Source of the DNA: Xylophilus ampelinus
GTDB lineage: Bacteria; Pseudomonadota; Gammaproteobacteria; Burkholderiales; Burkholderiaceae_C
Direction: 5' to 3'
Assembly: GCF_003217575.1 (NCBI RefSeq)
Contig: NZ_QJTC01000022.1
Coordinates: 1-64,000 of the forward strand
DNA: 64,000 nt
The position numbers and the translations under genes are program-made. Positions 1-8,811 of this stretch are shown here, in pieces (position 1 is the stretch's first letter; each line of letters begins with the position of its first letter). The notes below the pieces were generated by a model. It made no database searches. It had not been told where the DNA came from and saw only the letters and a program-made list of their open reading frames with translations.

Positions 1-339
1 AAGCAAGACTCTCGCCTCACCCACCAACCCCGCTGCGATCAGCAGAGCCTCAAATTCTAGCACGGCTTCTTAAACACCGTCAAACTCTTTTCGCTCTCCG
101 CTTCCTCCAACCACCTCGCCACACCGCCACCGAAGTAGCACCGCAACCAGACCGCCGAATCCCGCGCAGACCTCAATCGTACACCGGAACTCAAAGCCGC
201 CCAGCGGCATCTTGCGATCCCGAAGCACATTGTTCGGCTCTTCGCAGCTACGGGCCGATCGTTGAAATGACCTGCCGCTGCAAAGGAGGTGAACTGTAGC
301 ACAGCTACTTGCGGCACCGGCCTACAGACATGCAAAAAC
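1..339. other. Gene-free leader region at window edge
   Basis: No convincing gene is visible between the window edge and the gshB stop codon. The base composition looks clearly less GC-rich than the rest of the window (by eye, not computed). It contains a good leftward sigma-70 promoter (54-83), a small palindrome CTGCGATCAGCAG at 33-45 downstream of it, and a perfect Shine-Dalgarno-like AAGGAGGTGA at 283-292 that precedes no plausible reading frame. A stop-free + frame running in from the left edge to 299 resembles no family I recognise. Confidence 0.5.
54..83 (-). promoter_or_regulatory. Sigma-70-like promoter reading out of the window to the left
   Basis: On the minus strand TTGACG (83-78) is followed by an 18-bp spacer and TAGAAT (59-54). 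An A-rich stretch (GCGAAAAGAG) lies just upstream and could act as a weak UP element. The following 50 bases contain no start codon with a ribosome binding site, so the transcript probably has a long leader or is a structural RNA. The strength of the promoter and the local drop in GC content would fit an rRNA or tRNA operon beyond the left edge; that is inference. Confidence 0.45.
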
Positions 340-1302
340 TTATTTCGCGGGTGTGACAGCCATCGCCGACCCCAGCGCATCGACGAACATGGCGGCCACG
401 TCGAAGCCGGTCTGCTGCTGGATTTCCTGGAAGCAGGTGGGGCTGGTAACGTTGATTTCGGTAACGCTGTCGCCGATGACGTCCACGCCCACCAGCAACA
501 GGCCGCGTGCGAACAGCACCGGGCCCAACGCTTCGCCGATTTCCCGGTCGCGTGCGGAGAGCGGTTGCGCCATGCCCTTGCCGCCGGCTGCCAGGTTGCC
601 CCGCACCTCGCCGCCCTGCGGGATGCGCGCCAGGCTGAAAGGCACCGGCTTGCCGCCGATGACCAACACCCGCTTGTCGCCCTGGGCGATGGCCGGCAGG
701 AATTTCTGGACCATGACCGTTTCGGCTCCGTCGCGGTTCAGTGTCTCGATGACCGAGCCGAGATTGAGCCCGTCGTCCTTCACGCGAAAGATGCCCATGC
801 CGCCCATGCCGTCGAGCGGCTTCAGGATGATGTCGCGGTGCTCCGCATGGAAGGCCCGCAACGCCGCCGCGCTGCGGGTGACGAGCGTCGGGCCGATGAA
901 CTGCGGGAATTCGAGGATCGCGAGCTTCTCCGGGTGGTCGCGCAATGCCCGTGGCTTGTTGAAGACGCGGGCGCCTTCGCGCTCGGCCTGTTCCAGCAGG
1001 TGGGTGGCGTAGAAGTATTCGGAATCGAACGGCGGGTCCTTGCGCATCAGCACTGCGTCGAAGCTGCGTAGCGGCTGCGGTGCATCGGCGGCGGAGGCCT
1101 CGAACCAGTCGGTGGCGTCGCCGGTCAGCCGCAGGGTGCGCACCTGCGCCTCGACGACGCCCCCGCTCTGCCACGCCAGTTCCTGCGGGCCGCAGGCGGC
1201 GAGCGTATGGCCTCGGCGCTGCAGTTCCCGCATCATCGCAAAGGTGGTGTCCTTGTAGATCTTGAAGGACTCGAGCGGATCGGCGATGAAGAGGATATGC
1301 AT
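340..1302 (-). CDS. gshB: Glutathione synthetase
   Basis: 320-residue cytoplasmic ATP-grasp ligase that joins gamma-glutamylcysteine and glycine to make glutathione, the second step after GshA (encoded upstream on the same strand). The start MHILFIADPLES at 1302 is the family N-terminus and gives the usual length of about 316-320. Visible family features are the N-terminal substrate domain with MRKDPPFDSEY (about residues 85-95), the glycine-rich loop KPLDGMGGMGIFR that closes over ATP, and the C-terminal metal-binding segment VGVDVIGDSVTEINVTSPT. It follows the BenE-type gene by 47 bases and is followed by a gene-free region. The product identity is secure. Confidence 0.97.
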   Translation of the reverse strand: MHILFIADPLESFKIYKDTTFAMMRELQRRGHTLAACGPQELAWQSGGVVEAQVRTLRLTGDATDWFEASAADAPQPLRSFDAVLMRKDPPFDSEYFYATHLLEQAEREGARVFNKPRALRDHPEKLAILEFPQFIGPTLVTRSAAALRAFHAEHRDIILKPLDGMGGMGIFRVKDDGLNLGSVIETLNRDGAETVMVQKFLPAIAQGDKRVLVIGGKPVPFSLARIPQGGEVRGNLAAGGKGMAQPLSARDREIGEALGPVLFARGLLLVGVDVIGDSVTEINVTSPTCFQEIQQQTGFDVAAMFVDALGSAMAVTPAK

Positions 1303-1349
1303 GGCGGGCGGTGGGAAAGCGTGGCGGGTGAACGGGGTGCGCGGCGGCG

Positions 1350-2525
1350 CTAGGCGGGCGGCCGCGACCGGTATTGTTGTACCAGCAGCGCCAGCGCCCC
1401 GGCGACCACGCCCCAAAACGCCGAGCCGATGCCGGCTATTGCCACGCCGCTGAGCGTGACAAGGAAGGTGATGATGGCAGCCTCGCGATAACGCTCGTCC
1501 TGCAGCGCGGCGGCCAAGCCGCCGGCGATGGTGCCGAGCAGCGCCAGCCCTGCGATGGCCGCGACCAACTCGGCCGGAAACGCGGTCAGCAGTCCGGCGA
1601 CCGCGCCGCCGAAGATGCCGATGGCGACATAGAAAACGCCGCAGACCACGGCCGCGGTGTAACGCCGGTCCGGATCGGGATGCGCCTCGCGCCCCATGCA
1701 CATGGCGGCGGTGATGGCGCTGAGGTTGAGCGCGTAGCCGCCGAAGGGCGCCAGCAGCAGAGTGGCCACGCCGGTGATGGTCACGATGCGCGAGATCGGC
1801 AGCGCATAGCCCGCGGCGCGGATCGCCGCCACGCCGGGAAGGTTCTGCGACGCCATCGTGACCACGAACAGCGGCAGCGCCAGGCTGACGACCGCCTGCC
1901 AGCTGAACACCGGCGCGACGAAGACCGGCCGCGCGATGGCGAAGTGCAGGTCGGCGAAGGCGAGCTGGCCGCGCAGCGCGACGTACGCCACCGCCACCAC
2001 CAGCGTGAGCGGCACCGCATAGCGCGGCACCAGCCGGCGGGCCAGCAGGTAGGCCAGCAGCATCAACAGCACCAGCGGCAGCGCGGTCTGCGCCGCGGTG
2101 AACGCCTGCATGCCGAAACGGGCCAGCACGCCGGCCAGCAGCGCGGCGGCGATCGCCATCGGGATGCGGTTCATCACCCGCTCGAACCAGCCGGTGGCGC
2201 CGGCCACGATGATCAACGCGGCGCAGACCATGAAGGCTCCGACCGCCTGCCCCATGCCGAAGCCCGCGCCGGCCGAGGCCAGCACCGCGGCGCCCGGCGT
2301 GCTCCAGGCGACCATGACCGGCTTCCTCCACCAGAGAGACGGCAGCGCCGAGCACAGTCCCATGCCGATGCCCAGCGCCCAGACCCACGACGCGATCTCC
2401 TCGGGGCCGGCGCCGAAGGCGCGTGCCGCCTGGAACACGATGGCCACCGAGCTGGTGAAGCCGACCAGCACCGCCACGAAGCCCGCCGTCGCCGCCGAAA
2501 CGCTCGAGTCCCTGAAAAACCGCAT
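1350..2525 (-). CDS. BenE-family benzoate/proton symporter-like permease
   Basis: 391-residue polytopic inner-membrane protein, start taken at MRFFRDSSVSAA (2525); an upstream in-frame ATG at 2588 would add 21 non-hydrophobic residues. The sequence is a run of about 11-12 hydrophobic segments with the BenE-type signatures STPGAAVLAS near residue 70 and a Gly/Ala-rich core with APFGGYALNLSAITAA near residue 240. BenE proteins are described as benzoate/H+ symporters, but no aromatic catabolic genes lie nearby, so the true substrate is open. It sits between kup and gshB on the same strand with short gaps and may simply be co-transcribed. Confidence 0.85.
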   Translation of the reverse strand: MRFFRDSSVSAATAGFVAVLVGFTSSVAIVFQAARAFGAGPEEIASWVWALGIGMGLCSALPSLWWRKPVMVAWSTPGAAVLASAGAGFGMGQAVGAFMVCAALIIVAGATGWFERVMNRIPMAIAAALLAGVLARFGMQAFTAAQTALPLVLLMLLAYLLARRLVPRYAVPLTLVVAVAYVALRGQLAFADLHFAIARPVFVAPVFSWQAVVSLALPLFVVTMASQNLPGVAAIRAAGYALPISRIVTITGVATLLLAPFGGYALNLSAITAAMCMGREAHPDPDRRYTAAVVCGVFYVAIGIFGGAVAGLLTAFPAELVAAIAGLALLGTIAGGLAAALQDERYREAAIITFLVTLSGVAIAGIGSAFWGVVAGALALLVQQYRSRPPA

Positions 2526-2591
2526 GGCCCCGTCCCGTCCCCAGATGCAGGCAAGAAAGTAGCCAAGGCCACCGCAGACCGCCGACATCCA

Positions 2592-2608
2592 GCTATCAAT
2601 TTAATAGC
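2592..2608. repeat. 17-bp GCTA-N9-TAGC palindrome, copy 1
   Basis: GCTATCAATTTAATAGC, perfect 5-bp arms GCTAT/ATAGC. It lies 3 nt downstream of the kup stop codon (minus strand). It is one of seven exact-spacing copies in the window (see findings). Confidence 0.75.
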
Positions 2609-2611
2609 AAA

Positions 2612-4486
2612 TCAGATTTCGATTTTCGAGCCCAGCTCCACCACCGCGTTGTTGGGCAGGTGCAGGAAGTCGGCGGCGCCGCTGGCGTTGCGGTGCATCT
2701 GTGCGAAGAGTTTCTCGCGCCAGGCGGCCATGCCGCTGCCGATGGTGGGGATGACGGTGTCGCGCGAGAGGAAGTAGCTGGTGACCATAGGATCGAGCTC
2801 GCAGCCCTGGCCGCGCATCCGGGCCAGCGCCTGCGGCAGGTCGGGATCGTTCTTGAAGCCGTAGTGCACCACCACCTGCCAGCAGCCATGGCCGAGCGAT
2901 TCGACCTCCAGCCGCTGCTCGGGCGCGATCCAGGGCTTCTCGTGGCTGCGCACGGTGACGAAGAGGTTCTGCGCGTGCAGCACCTTGTTGTGCTTGAGAT
3001 TGTGCAGCATCGCGTTGGGCACGGTGCCGCGCTCGGCGGTCAGGAAGACGGCGGTGCCCTCGACCCGGGTGGGCGGGCTGACGAAGACCGCCTCCAGAAA
3101 AACAGGCAGCTCGATCGCGTCGGCGCGCATCTTCCTGTTGAGGATGGCGCGGCCGTCCTTCCAGGTGACCATCAGGGTGAACACCGCGCCGCCGATCATC
3201 AGCGGGAACCAGCCGCCGGCGAAGAGCTTGAGCATGTTGGAGCTGAAGAAGGCGAGGTCGATCACGAAGAACACGCCGGTCGAGACGATGCACAGCGCCA
3301 GCGGATAGCGCCAGCCATAACGGATCACGAAGAAGGTGAGGATGGTGGTGATCAGCATGTCGAGCGTGACCGCGATGCCGTAGGCAGCCGCCAGGTTGGT
3401 CGACGAGCGGAACAGCACCACCGCCAGCACGATCGCGACGAACAGGCCCCAGTTGACGAACGGGATGTAGATCTGGCCGGCCTCGCGCACGCTGGTGTGC
3501 TGGATGTTGAGGCGCGGCAGATAGCCCAGCTGGATCACCTGCTTGGTGATGCTGAAGGCGCCCGAGATCAGCGCCTGCGAGGCGATCACCGTCGCCATCG
3601 TCGCCAGCAGCACCAGCGGCACCAGCGCCCAGGCCGGCGCCATACGGAAGAACGGGTTCTCGACCGCCGACGGATCGGCCAGCAGCAGCGCGCCCTGGCC
3701 GAAGTAGTTGAGGGTGAGACAGGGCATCACGACGCTGAACCAGGCAAGCCGGATCGGCCGTTTGCCGAAGTGGCCCAGGTCGGCGTAGAGCGCCTCGGCA
3801 CCGGTCACGCAGAGCACCATCGCGCCCAGGATGATGAAGGTGATGCCGGGGTGCTGCCAGATGAACTGCATCGCGTAGTAGGGGCTGAGCGCCTTCAGGA
3901 TCTCGGGGTGGCCCATGATGTGCATCACGCCCAGGGCCGCGATCGCGAGGAACCAGACCAGGGTGATCGGGCCGAAGAACTTGCCGATGCCCCCGGTGCC
4001 GCGTTTCTGCACCGCGAACAGCACGAAGAGCACCACCAGGGTCAGCGGGATCACATAGTGGCGGAACTCGGGCGAGACCACCTCCAGGCCCTCGACCGCC
4101 GACAGCACCGAGATGGCCGGAGTTATGACCCCGTCGCCATAGAAGAGCGAGGTGCCGAAGATGCCCACCAGCAGCAGCACCTTGCGCAGCCGGGGATTGT
4201 CCTTGACCGCCTGCGAGGCCAGGGCCAGCATCGCGACCAGGCCGCCTTCGCCGTTGTTGTCGGCCCGCAGCACCAGCACCACGTATTTCAGGGCGACGAT
4301 GACGACCAGCGTCCAGAAGAACATCGACAGGATGCCGTAGATGTTCGCGTGGGTGAACGGCACGTGCCCGGTGTAGAAGACTTCCTTGACCGCGTAGAGG
4401 ACGCTGGTGCCGATGTCGCCGTAGACGACCCCGATGGCCCCCAGTGTCAACGCGGAGAGGGAGGATTTGGACGACGATTCAGACAC
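2612..4486 (-). CDS. kup: Kup-type low-affinity potassium uptake protein
   Basis: Inner-membrane K+/H+ symporter of the KUP/HAK family. The frame stays open to an ATG at 4588, but the GTG at 4486 ([19 protein letters not shown]) gives 624 residues, close to the family norm of about 622, and removes a low-complexity N-terminus unlike Kup; no strong Shine-Dalgarno marks either start. The hallmark [20 protein letters not shown] sits in the first membrane span, followed by about 11 further hydrophobic segments to residue 450 and a soluble C-terminal third. The gene lies between gshA and the BenE-like gene, all on the minus strand. A 17-bp palindrome follows the stop codon. Confidence 0.95.
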   Translation of the reverse strand: MSESSSKSSLSALTLGAIGVVYGDIGTSVLYAVKEVFYTGHVPFTHANIYGILSMFFWTLVVIVALKYVVLVLRADNNGEGGLVAMLALASQAVKDNPRLRKVLLLVGIFGTSLFYGDGVITPAISVLSAVEGLEVVSPEFRHYVIPLTLVVLFVLFAVQKRGTGGIGKFFGPITLVWFLAIAALGVMHIMGHPEILKALSPYYAMQFIWQHPGITFIILGAMVLCVTGAEALYADLGHFGKRPIRLAWFSVVMPCLTLNYFGQGALLLADPSAVENPFFRMAPAWALVPLVLLATMATVIASQALISGAFSITKQVIQLGYLPRLNIQHTSVREAGQIYIPFVNWGLFVAIVLAVVLFRSSTNLAAAYGIAVTLDMLITTILTFFVIRYGWRYPLALCIVSTGVFFVIDLAFFSSNMLKLFAGGWFPLMIGGAVFTLMVTWKDGRAILNRKMRADAIELPVFLEAVFVSPPTRVEGTAVFLTAERGTVPNAMLHNLKHNKVLHAQNLFVTVRSHEKPWIAPEQRLEVESLGHGCWQVVVHYGFKNDPDLPQALARMRGQGCELDPMVTSYFLSRDTVIPTIGSGMAAWREKLFAQMHRNASGAADFLHLPNNAVVELGSKIEI

Positions 4487-4687
4487 GGCGGTCGCGGCGG
4501 CGGCGACCTGCCGTGCAGCGGCGCTGCCGCGGCCCGTGCGGCACACCGTCGAGGTTGCTGGGGGACCGCTATTGTGCGCCGTCCGCACTGCAAAGGGGCA
4601 TCCACCCCGACCATGTTGCGGCGCAACAACCGCAGAAACCGCGGCCCCCGAAGCCGATCGGGTCTACCGACCGGGCGGGCGGGCGGG

Positions 4688-5980
4688 CTATTCGTAGACT
4701 TCGGCGTACGGGTCGGTGGCCTCCATCTCGTAGCTGGCCGCCAGCATCGCCAGACGGCCGACCACGCCGTACATGTAGAAGCGGTTGGGCGCGTCGGCCG
4801 CCGACTTGCCGCCGGGCTGCAGCAGGTGGGCGCTGTCGTCGAACTCCAGCGGCTGGTAGCGGGTGCCGGGCGCGTTGAGGTTCTCGTCGACGCCGCGTTC
4901 GCCGTGCACCCGGTAGAAACCGCCGACCACGTAGCGGTCCATCATGTAGACGACCGGCTCGGCCACCGACTTGCCGATGCGCTCGTTGGTCAGCACGCCT
5001 TCCTGGATGATCATGTCGGCCCTGGTGCCGGCCGCATCGCCCGGCGCCTTCGCGCGCGCCTTGCGCACCAGGGCATCGAGATCCTTCACGTCGCGCACCG
5101 TGGCCACGCCGCGGCCGGAGGTGCCGTTGTCGGACTTCACGACGACGAAGGCCTTCTCGTTGATGCCGTATTCCTTGTACTTGCGCTTGATCCTGGCCAG
5201 CAGGGTGTCGACGTTGCTGGTCAGGCACTCGATGCCCGCGCCGTGGGCCAGATCCACCTCGCCGCAGGTGTTGAACATCGGGTTGATCAGCCACGGGTCG
5301 ATGCCCAGCAGCTTGCCGAAACGCTTCGAGACCTCTTCGTAGCTGCGGAAATGGTGGCTCTTGCGGCGCACCGACCAGCCGGCGTGCAGCGGCGGCAGCA
5401 GGTACTGCTCGTGCAGGTCTTCCAGGATGCCCGGCGCGCCGGCCGAGAGGTCGGTATTGAGCAGGATGGTGCACGGGTCGAAATGCTGCAGCCCCAGTCG
5501 GTGCTGGCTGCGGACCACCGGCTCGAATGTCAGCCGGTCGCCGTTGGGCAGCGCCAGCGCGGTCGGCTCCTTGATGTCGGGGTTGACCGAGCCCACCCGC
5601 ACGTTCAGGCCCGCCAGGTGGAAGATGCGCACCAGCTGCGCCACGTTCTGCAGGTAGCCGGGGCTGTCGGTGCGGTTTTCGGGGATGACGAGCAGATTGC
5701 GCGCCTCGGGGCAGATCTTCTCTATCGCCGCCATCGCCGCCTGCACCGCCAGCGGCAGCATCTGAGGCGTGAGCTGGTTCCAGTTGTCGGGGAACAGGTT
5801 GGTGTCGACCGGCGCCAGCTTGAAGCCGGCGTTGCGCACGTCGACCGAGCTGTAGAACGGCGGCGTGTGCTCCATCCATTCCAGGCGGAACCACCGCTCG
5901 ATGGCCGGCATGGAGTCGATCACCCGCTGCTCGAGTTCGTTGATCGGGCCGGTGAGTGCCGTGATGAGATGCGGAACCAT
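4688..5980 (-). CDS. gshA: Glutamate-cysteine ligase (proteobacterial non-E. coli type)
   Basis: 430-residue cytoplasmic enzyme for the first, ATP-dependent step of glutathione synthesis. It belongs to the shorter glutamate-cysteine ligase type found in Burkholderiales and Acidithiobacillus rather than the 518-residue E. coli form. Recognisable blocks are NLFPDNWNQLTPQMLPLA near residue 62, IPENRTDSPGYLQNV near 98, KSDNGTSGRGVATVRD near 279 (the ATP/Mg loop region) and the C-terminal RFYMYGVVGRLAMLAASYE. The start at 5980 (MVPHLITALTGPINELEQR) fits. It is transcribed toward kup, with gshB further downstream on the same strand, so both glutathione genes are in one block. Confidence 0.93.
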   Translation of the reverse strand: MVPHLITALTGPINELEQRVIDSMPAIERWFRLEWMEHTPPFYSSVDVRNAGFKLAPVDTNLFPDNWNQLTPQMLPLAVQAAMAAIEKICPEARNLLVIPENRTDSPGYLQNVAQLVRIFHLAGLNVRVGSVNPDIKEPTALALPNGDRLTFEPVVRSQHRLGLQHFDPCTILLNTDLSAGAPGILEDLHEQYLLPPLHAGWSVRRKSHHFRSYEEVSKRFGKLLGIDPWLINPMFNTCGEVDLAHGAGIECLTSNVDTLLARIKRKYKEYGINEKAFVVVKSDNGTSGRGVATVRDVKDLDALVRKARAKAPGDAAGTRADMIIQEGVLTNERIGKSVAEPVVYMMDRYVVGGFYRVHGERGVDENLNAPGTRYQPLEFDDSAHLLQPGGKSAADAPNRFYMYGVVGRLAMLAASYEMEATDPYAEVYE

Positions 5981-6120
5981 GCGGCCCTCTGTTGTTATGG
6001 GAGCGTAATAACCAAACGAATTCTAGGAATATGAGGCCATTGACCCGGTGTGAAAGAGTAAGCCGCCCAGGGCGTCCGCAGCGCTCCCCAAGATGAGGCA
6101 CCCGCCCACCTCAGGGCGAC

Positions 6121-6194
6121 CGCGGATCCGGCTCCGCCGGTCCGCCGGCAGCCCCCCTTCCAGGGGGGGAGGCGCCGCAAGGCGACTCGGCGGG
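6121..6194. repeat. GC-rich extragenic palindromic element behind proA
   Basis: Directly behind the proA stop codon (6195) lies a GC-rich stretch with the hairpin CCCCCCTTCCAGGGGGG at 6152-6168 and a second inverted repeat in GGCGCCGCAAGGCGAC. It resembles the elements behind leuS and behind the gene at 59388. It is likely a terminator-like repeat; whether it stops transcription toward gshA is unknown. Confidence 0.55.
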
Positions 6195-7475
6195 TTAACC
6201 CCTGACTTGGCCGTCGCCCAGCACCACCCACTTGAGCGAGGTCAGCCCTTCCAGCCCTACCGGACCGCGCGCATGGAATTTGTCGGTGCTGATGCCGATC
6301 TCGGCGCCCAGCCCGTATTCGAAGCCGTCGGCGAACCGGGTGCTGGCGTTGACCATGACGCTGGCCGAATCCACCTCGCGCAGGAAGCGCTGGGCATGCA
6401 CGTGGTCGCGGGTCAGGATGGCGTCGGTGTGGTGCGACGAATAGCGGTTGATGTGGGCGATCGCCTCGTCCACCCCGGCCACCACCTTGATGCTGATGAT
6501 CGGCGCCAGGTACTCCTCCGACCAGTCGGCCTCGGTCGCGTCGGCCAGCCGGGCGCCCGGCACCTCGGCCAGCAGGGCACGGGCTTCGGTATCGCAGCGC
6601 ATCTCGACGCCCTTGGCGGCGTACACCGCGCCGATGGCCGGCAGGAAGGCCGCCGCCACGCCGCGGGCGACCAGCAGGCCCTCGCTGGCGTTGCAGGGGC
6701 TGTACTTCTGGGTCTTGGCGTTGTCGGCCACAGCCACCGCCATCGCGATGTCGCAGGGGTCGTCGACGTAGGTGTGGCAGTTGCCGTCGAGGTGCTTGAT
6801 CACCGGCACCCGGGCCTCGCGGCTGATCCGCTCGATCAAACCCTTGCCGCCGCGCGGGATGATCACGTCCACATGCTCGGGCATGGCGATCAGGTGGCCG
6901 ACGGCCGCGCGGTCGGTGGTGGCGACCATCTGCACCGCGTCGGCGGGCAGGCCCGCGTCTTCCAGGGCCTGCCGGACCAGCGCGGCCAGGGCCTTGTTGG
7001 AATCGATCGCCTCCGATCCGCCCCGCAGGATGGCCGCGTTGCCGCTCTTGATCGACAGGCTGGCCGCCTCGATCGTCACGTTGGGCCGGCTTTCGAAAAC
7101 CATGGCGAACACGCCGAGCGGCACCCGCATCTGCCCTACCCGGATGCCGCTGGACTGTTGGCGCATGCCGGTGACCTCGCCGACCAGCTCGGGCATTGCG
7201 GCCAGCTGGTCGCATCCCTGGGCCACCGTCTCCAGCACCTGGGGCGTGAGGCGCAGCCGGTCGACCATCGGCGCGGCCAGGCCGGCGGCCTCGGCGCGGG
7301 CCAGGTCCTTGGCATTCTCGGCCGCCAGCGCCGGGCCGCTCTCGCGCAGCAGCCGGGCCAGGGTGCGCAGGGCGCGGTTCTTGGTGGCGGTGTCGGCGCG
7401 CGCCATCGCGGCCGATGCGGCGCGGGCCTGCAGGCCGAGGGTGTGGACGTATTCGGCGATGTTCAGGGCGTTCAT
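6195..7475 (-). CDS. proA: Gamma-glutamyl phosphate reductase
   Basis: 426-residue NADPH-dependent enzyme of the aldehyde-dehydrogenase superfamily; it reduces gamma-glutamyl phosphate to glutamate semialdehyde in proline synthesis. Family blocks include [20 protein letters not shown] (about residues 128-147), [26 protein letters not shown] and the catalytic-cysteine block [16 protein letters not shown] (about residues 246-261); the C-terminal [20 protein letters not shown] is also typical. The start [10 protein letters not shown] at 7475 was preferred; an ATG at 7484 adds three residues. No proB or other proline gene is adjacent. The small inverted-repeat element at 7542-7805 lies upstream of the start. 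Confidence 0.97.
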   Translation of the reverse strand: MNALNIAEYVHTLGLQARAASAAMARADTATKNRALRTLARLLRESGPALAAENAKDLARAEAAGLAAPMVDRLRLTPQVLETVAQGCDQLAAMPELVGEVTGMRQQSSGIRVGQMRVPLGVFAMVFESRPNVTIEAASLSIKSGNAAILRGGSEAIDSNKALAALVRQALEDAGLPADAVQMVATTDRAAVGHLIAMPEHVDVIIPRGGKGLIERISREARVPVIKHLDGNCHTYVDDPCDIAMAVAVADNAKTQKYSPCNASEGLLVARGVAAAFLPAIGAVYAAKGVEMRCDTEARALLAEVPGARLADATEADWSEEYLAPIISIKVVAGVDEAIAHINRYSSHHTDAILTRDHVHAQRFLREVDSASVMVNASTRFADGFEYGLGAEIGISTDKFHARGPVGLEGLTSLKWVVLGDGQVRG

Positions 7476-7541
7476 GGAGCGCATTTTCCCATGCCGCCCC
7501 GGTCCCGACGGCGCGGCGGGCTGGCACCGGCGCCCCGCTAG

Positions 7542-7805
7542 AGCGTGTTATGCACTGTGACGTGCCCGCGAAAGCCGGGGAGAGGCCCGGCGGCAAGGCG
7601 CAGGACGCGCTTCGGTATGAATACCGCAAGCGGACTGCAACGCGGCAGCCGGGCCTCTCCCCGGCTTTCCCGAAGGGTGGGTCCCGCAGGCAGGTGCTCG
7701 CGGCGTTGCGGCCCTTGCCGAGGCACGAAGCCTTGGCGGCGGCCCGCGCCTTGCGATCGCCCGCCTGCGGGACCCACGCGGGTACGTCAAAGTGCATAAC
7801 ACGCT
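7542..7805. mobile_element. MITE-like inverted-repeat element (264 bp, no transposase)
   Basis: The ends are near-perfect terminal inverted repeats: 29 bp each, starting AGCGTGTTATGCACT, with 27 of 29 positions matching. They are flanked on both sides by CTAG (7538-7541 and 7806-7809), which may be a target-site duplication or, being palindromic, part of the repeat. Inside are two long sub-hairpins: an arm beginning AAAGCCGGGGAGAGGCC pairs with one ending GGCCTCTCCCCGGCTTT, and GTGGGTCCCGCAGGC pairs with CCTGCGGGACCCAC. No transposase frame fits inside. It sits between the divergent proA and solute-binding-protein genes, only about 25 bp before the ribosome binding site of the latter. Confidence 0.7.
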
Positions 7806-7842
7806 CTAGCATGGCGGTCCGACCCATCGACTGGAGCCTTCC

Positions 7843-8580
7843 ATGCCCGCATCCCCGGCCCTGCGCGCCGCCTTCACCCCCACCGGCCGGCTGCGCGCCG
7901 CGATCAATCGGGGCAACCCGATCCTGGCGGGCACCGACGCGGCCGGCCGGCCGGCCGGCGTGTCGATCGACCTGGCCCGGGGGTTCGCCGAGCGGCTGGG
8001 CGTGGAGTTGGAGCTGGTGGTGTTCGACACCGCCGGCCAATCGGTCGACGCGGTGACGGCCGAGCAGGCCGACATCGGCTTCTTCGCGATCGACCCGGTA
8101 CGCGGCGCGGGCATCGCCTTCACCGCGGCCTATGTGCTGATCGAGGGCAGCTACCTGGTGCAGGGCAATTCGCCGCTGCGGGCCAACGACGAGATCGACC
8201 GGGCCGGCCACCGCGTCGCGGTCGGCAAGGGCAGCGCCTACGACCTGTATCTGAGCCGCGAACTGAAGGCCGCCGAGATCGTGCGGGTGCCCTCCTCGCC
8301 CGCGGTGGTCGATACCTTCATTGCCCAGCACCTCGACGTCGCCGCCGGCGTGCGCCAGCAGCTGGAGGCCGACGCGCGCCGCCTGCCCGGCCTGCGGCTG
8401 CTGCCGGGGCGATTCATGGTGATCCGGCAGGCGATGGGATTGCCGAAGGGGCGCGGTGCCGAGGCGGCGGCGGAACTTGCGGCCTATGTGGAAGCGCAGA
8501 AGGCCAGCGGCTTCGTGGCCGATGCGCTGGCGCTGCACGGCATCCAGGGCGCTTCGGTCGCGCCGGCCGAAAAAGGGTGA
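7843..8580 (+). CDS. Family-3 solute-binding-protein-like protein without signal peptide
   Basis: 245 residues with the periplasmic binding protein family 3 fold seen in amino-acid ABC systems: GRPAGVSIDLARGFAERLGV (about residues 36-55) and EQADIGFFAIDPVRGAGIAFTAAYVLIEGSY are typical ligand-pocket segments. Unusually there is no signal peptide or lipobox; the N-terminus MPASPALRAAFTPTGRLRA starts almost directly in the domain. The start is backed by GGAG about 9 nt upstream. No permease or ATPase gene is nearby, so this is an orphan that may act in the cytoplasm. The stop codon lies inside the left arm of a 123-bp hairpin repeat. The ligand is unknown. Confidence 0.75.
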   Translation: MPASPALRAAFTPTGRLRAAINRGNPILAGTDAAGRPAGVSIDLARGFAERLGVELELVVFDTAGQSVDAVTAEQADIGFFAIDPVRGAGIAFTAAYVLIEGSYLVQGNSPLRANDEIDRAGHRVAVGKGSAYDLYLSRELKAAEIVRVPSSPAVVDTFIAQHLDVAAGVRQQLEADARRLPGLRLLPGRFMVIRQAMGLPKGRGAEAAAELAAYVEAQKASGFVADALALHGIQGASVAPAEKG

Positions 8581-8692
8581 GAGAACCTACTGCGCGGCCC
8601 GATTGAGCGCCTGCGGTCCTCACCGTACCGAAGTACGGCTCCGGTCCTCGGCGCACACTCGGGCCGCTCGCTACGGTTCTTTCACCCTTTTT
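8570..8692. repeat. Long hairpin repeat, copy 1 (123 bp, convergent junction)
   Basis: The outer arms AAAAAGGGTGAGAGAACC and GGTTCTTTCACCCTTTTT pair with one mismatch. Inside, GGCCCGA pairs with TCGGGCC, GCGCC with GGCGC, and the tip is CCGTAC-CGAA-GTACGG. The left arm includes the last codons and stop of the gene ending at 8580. Copies occur at 16623-16745 and 20087-20212; all three lie between convergent genes. The following 100 bases (8693-8793) hold no gene. Confidence 0.8.
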
Positions 8693-8793
8693 GGGGCGGC
8701 GGTGTGACTTCTAATTTCATAGCTGAATGCCGTTATGCAGAAACGATTTCAGATATGAATGGTTCTGGAATCATTGATAGACGCCGACCGCTA

Positions 8794-8810
8794 GCTATCG
8801 ATAAAGTAGC
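8794..8810. repeat. 17-bp GCTA-N9-TAGC palindrome, copy 2
   Basis: GCTATCGATAAAGTAGC, located 1 nt beyond the holA stop codon (minus strand). Same exact spacing as the other copies. Confidence 0.7.
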
Positions 8811-8811
8811 A

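Noticed and set aside
283-299. Perfect AAGGAGGTGA, resembling a strong ribosome binding site or the complement of the 16S rRNA 3' end
   Set aside because: No plausible frame follows (a stop codon comes after four codons), and the bases around it do not continue the match to 16S rRNA. Probably chance.
2660-6034. A 1124-codon open frame on the plus strand across kup and gshA
   Set aside because: It is antisense to two certain genes; its translation is rich in His, Arg, Gln and Gly with no recognisable domain. It is the usual by-product of high GC content at third codon positions.
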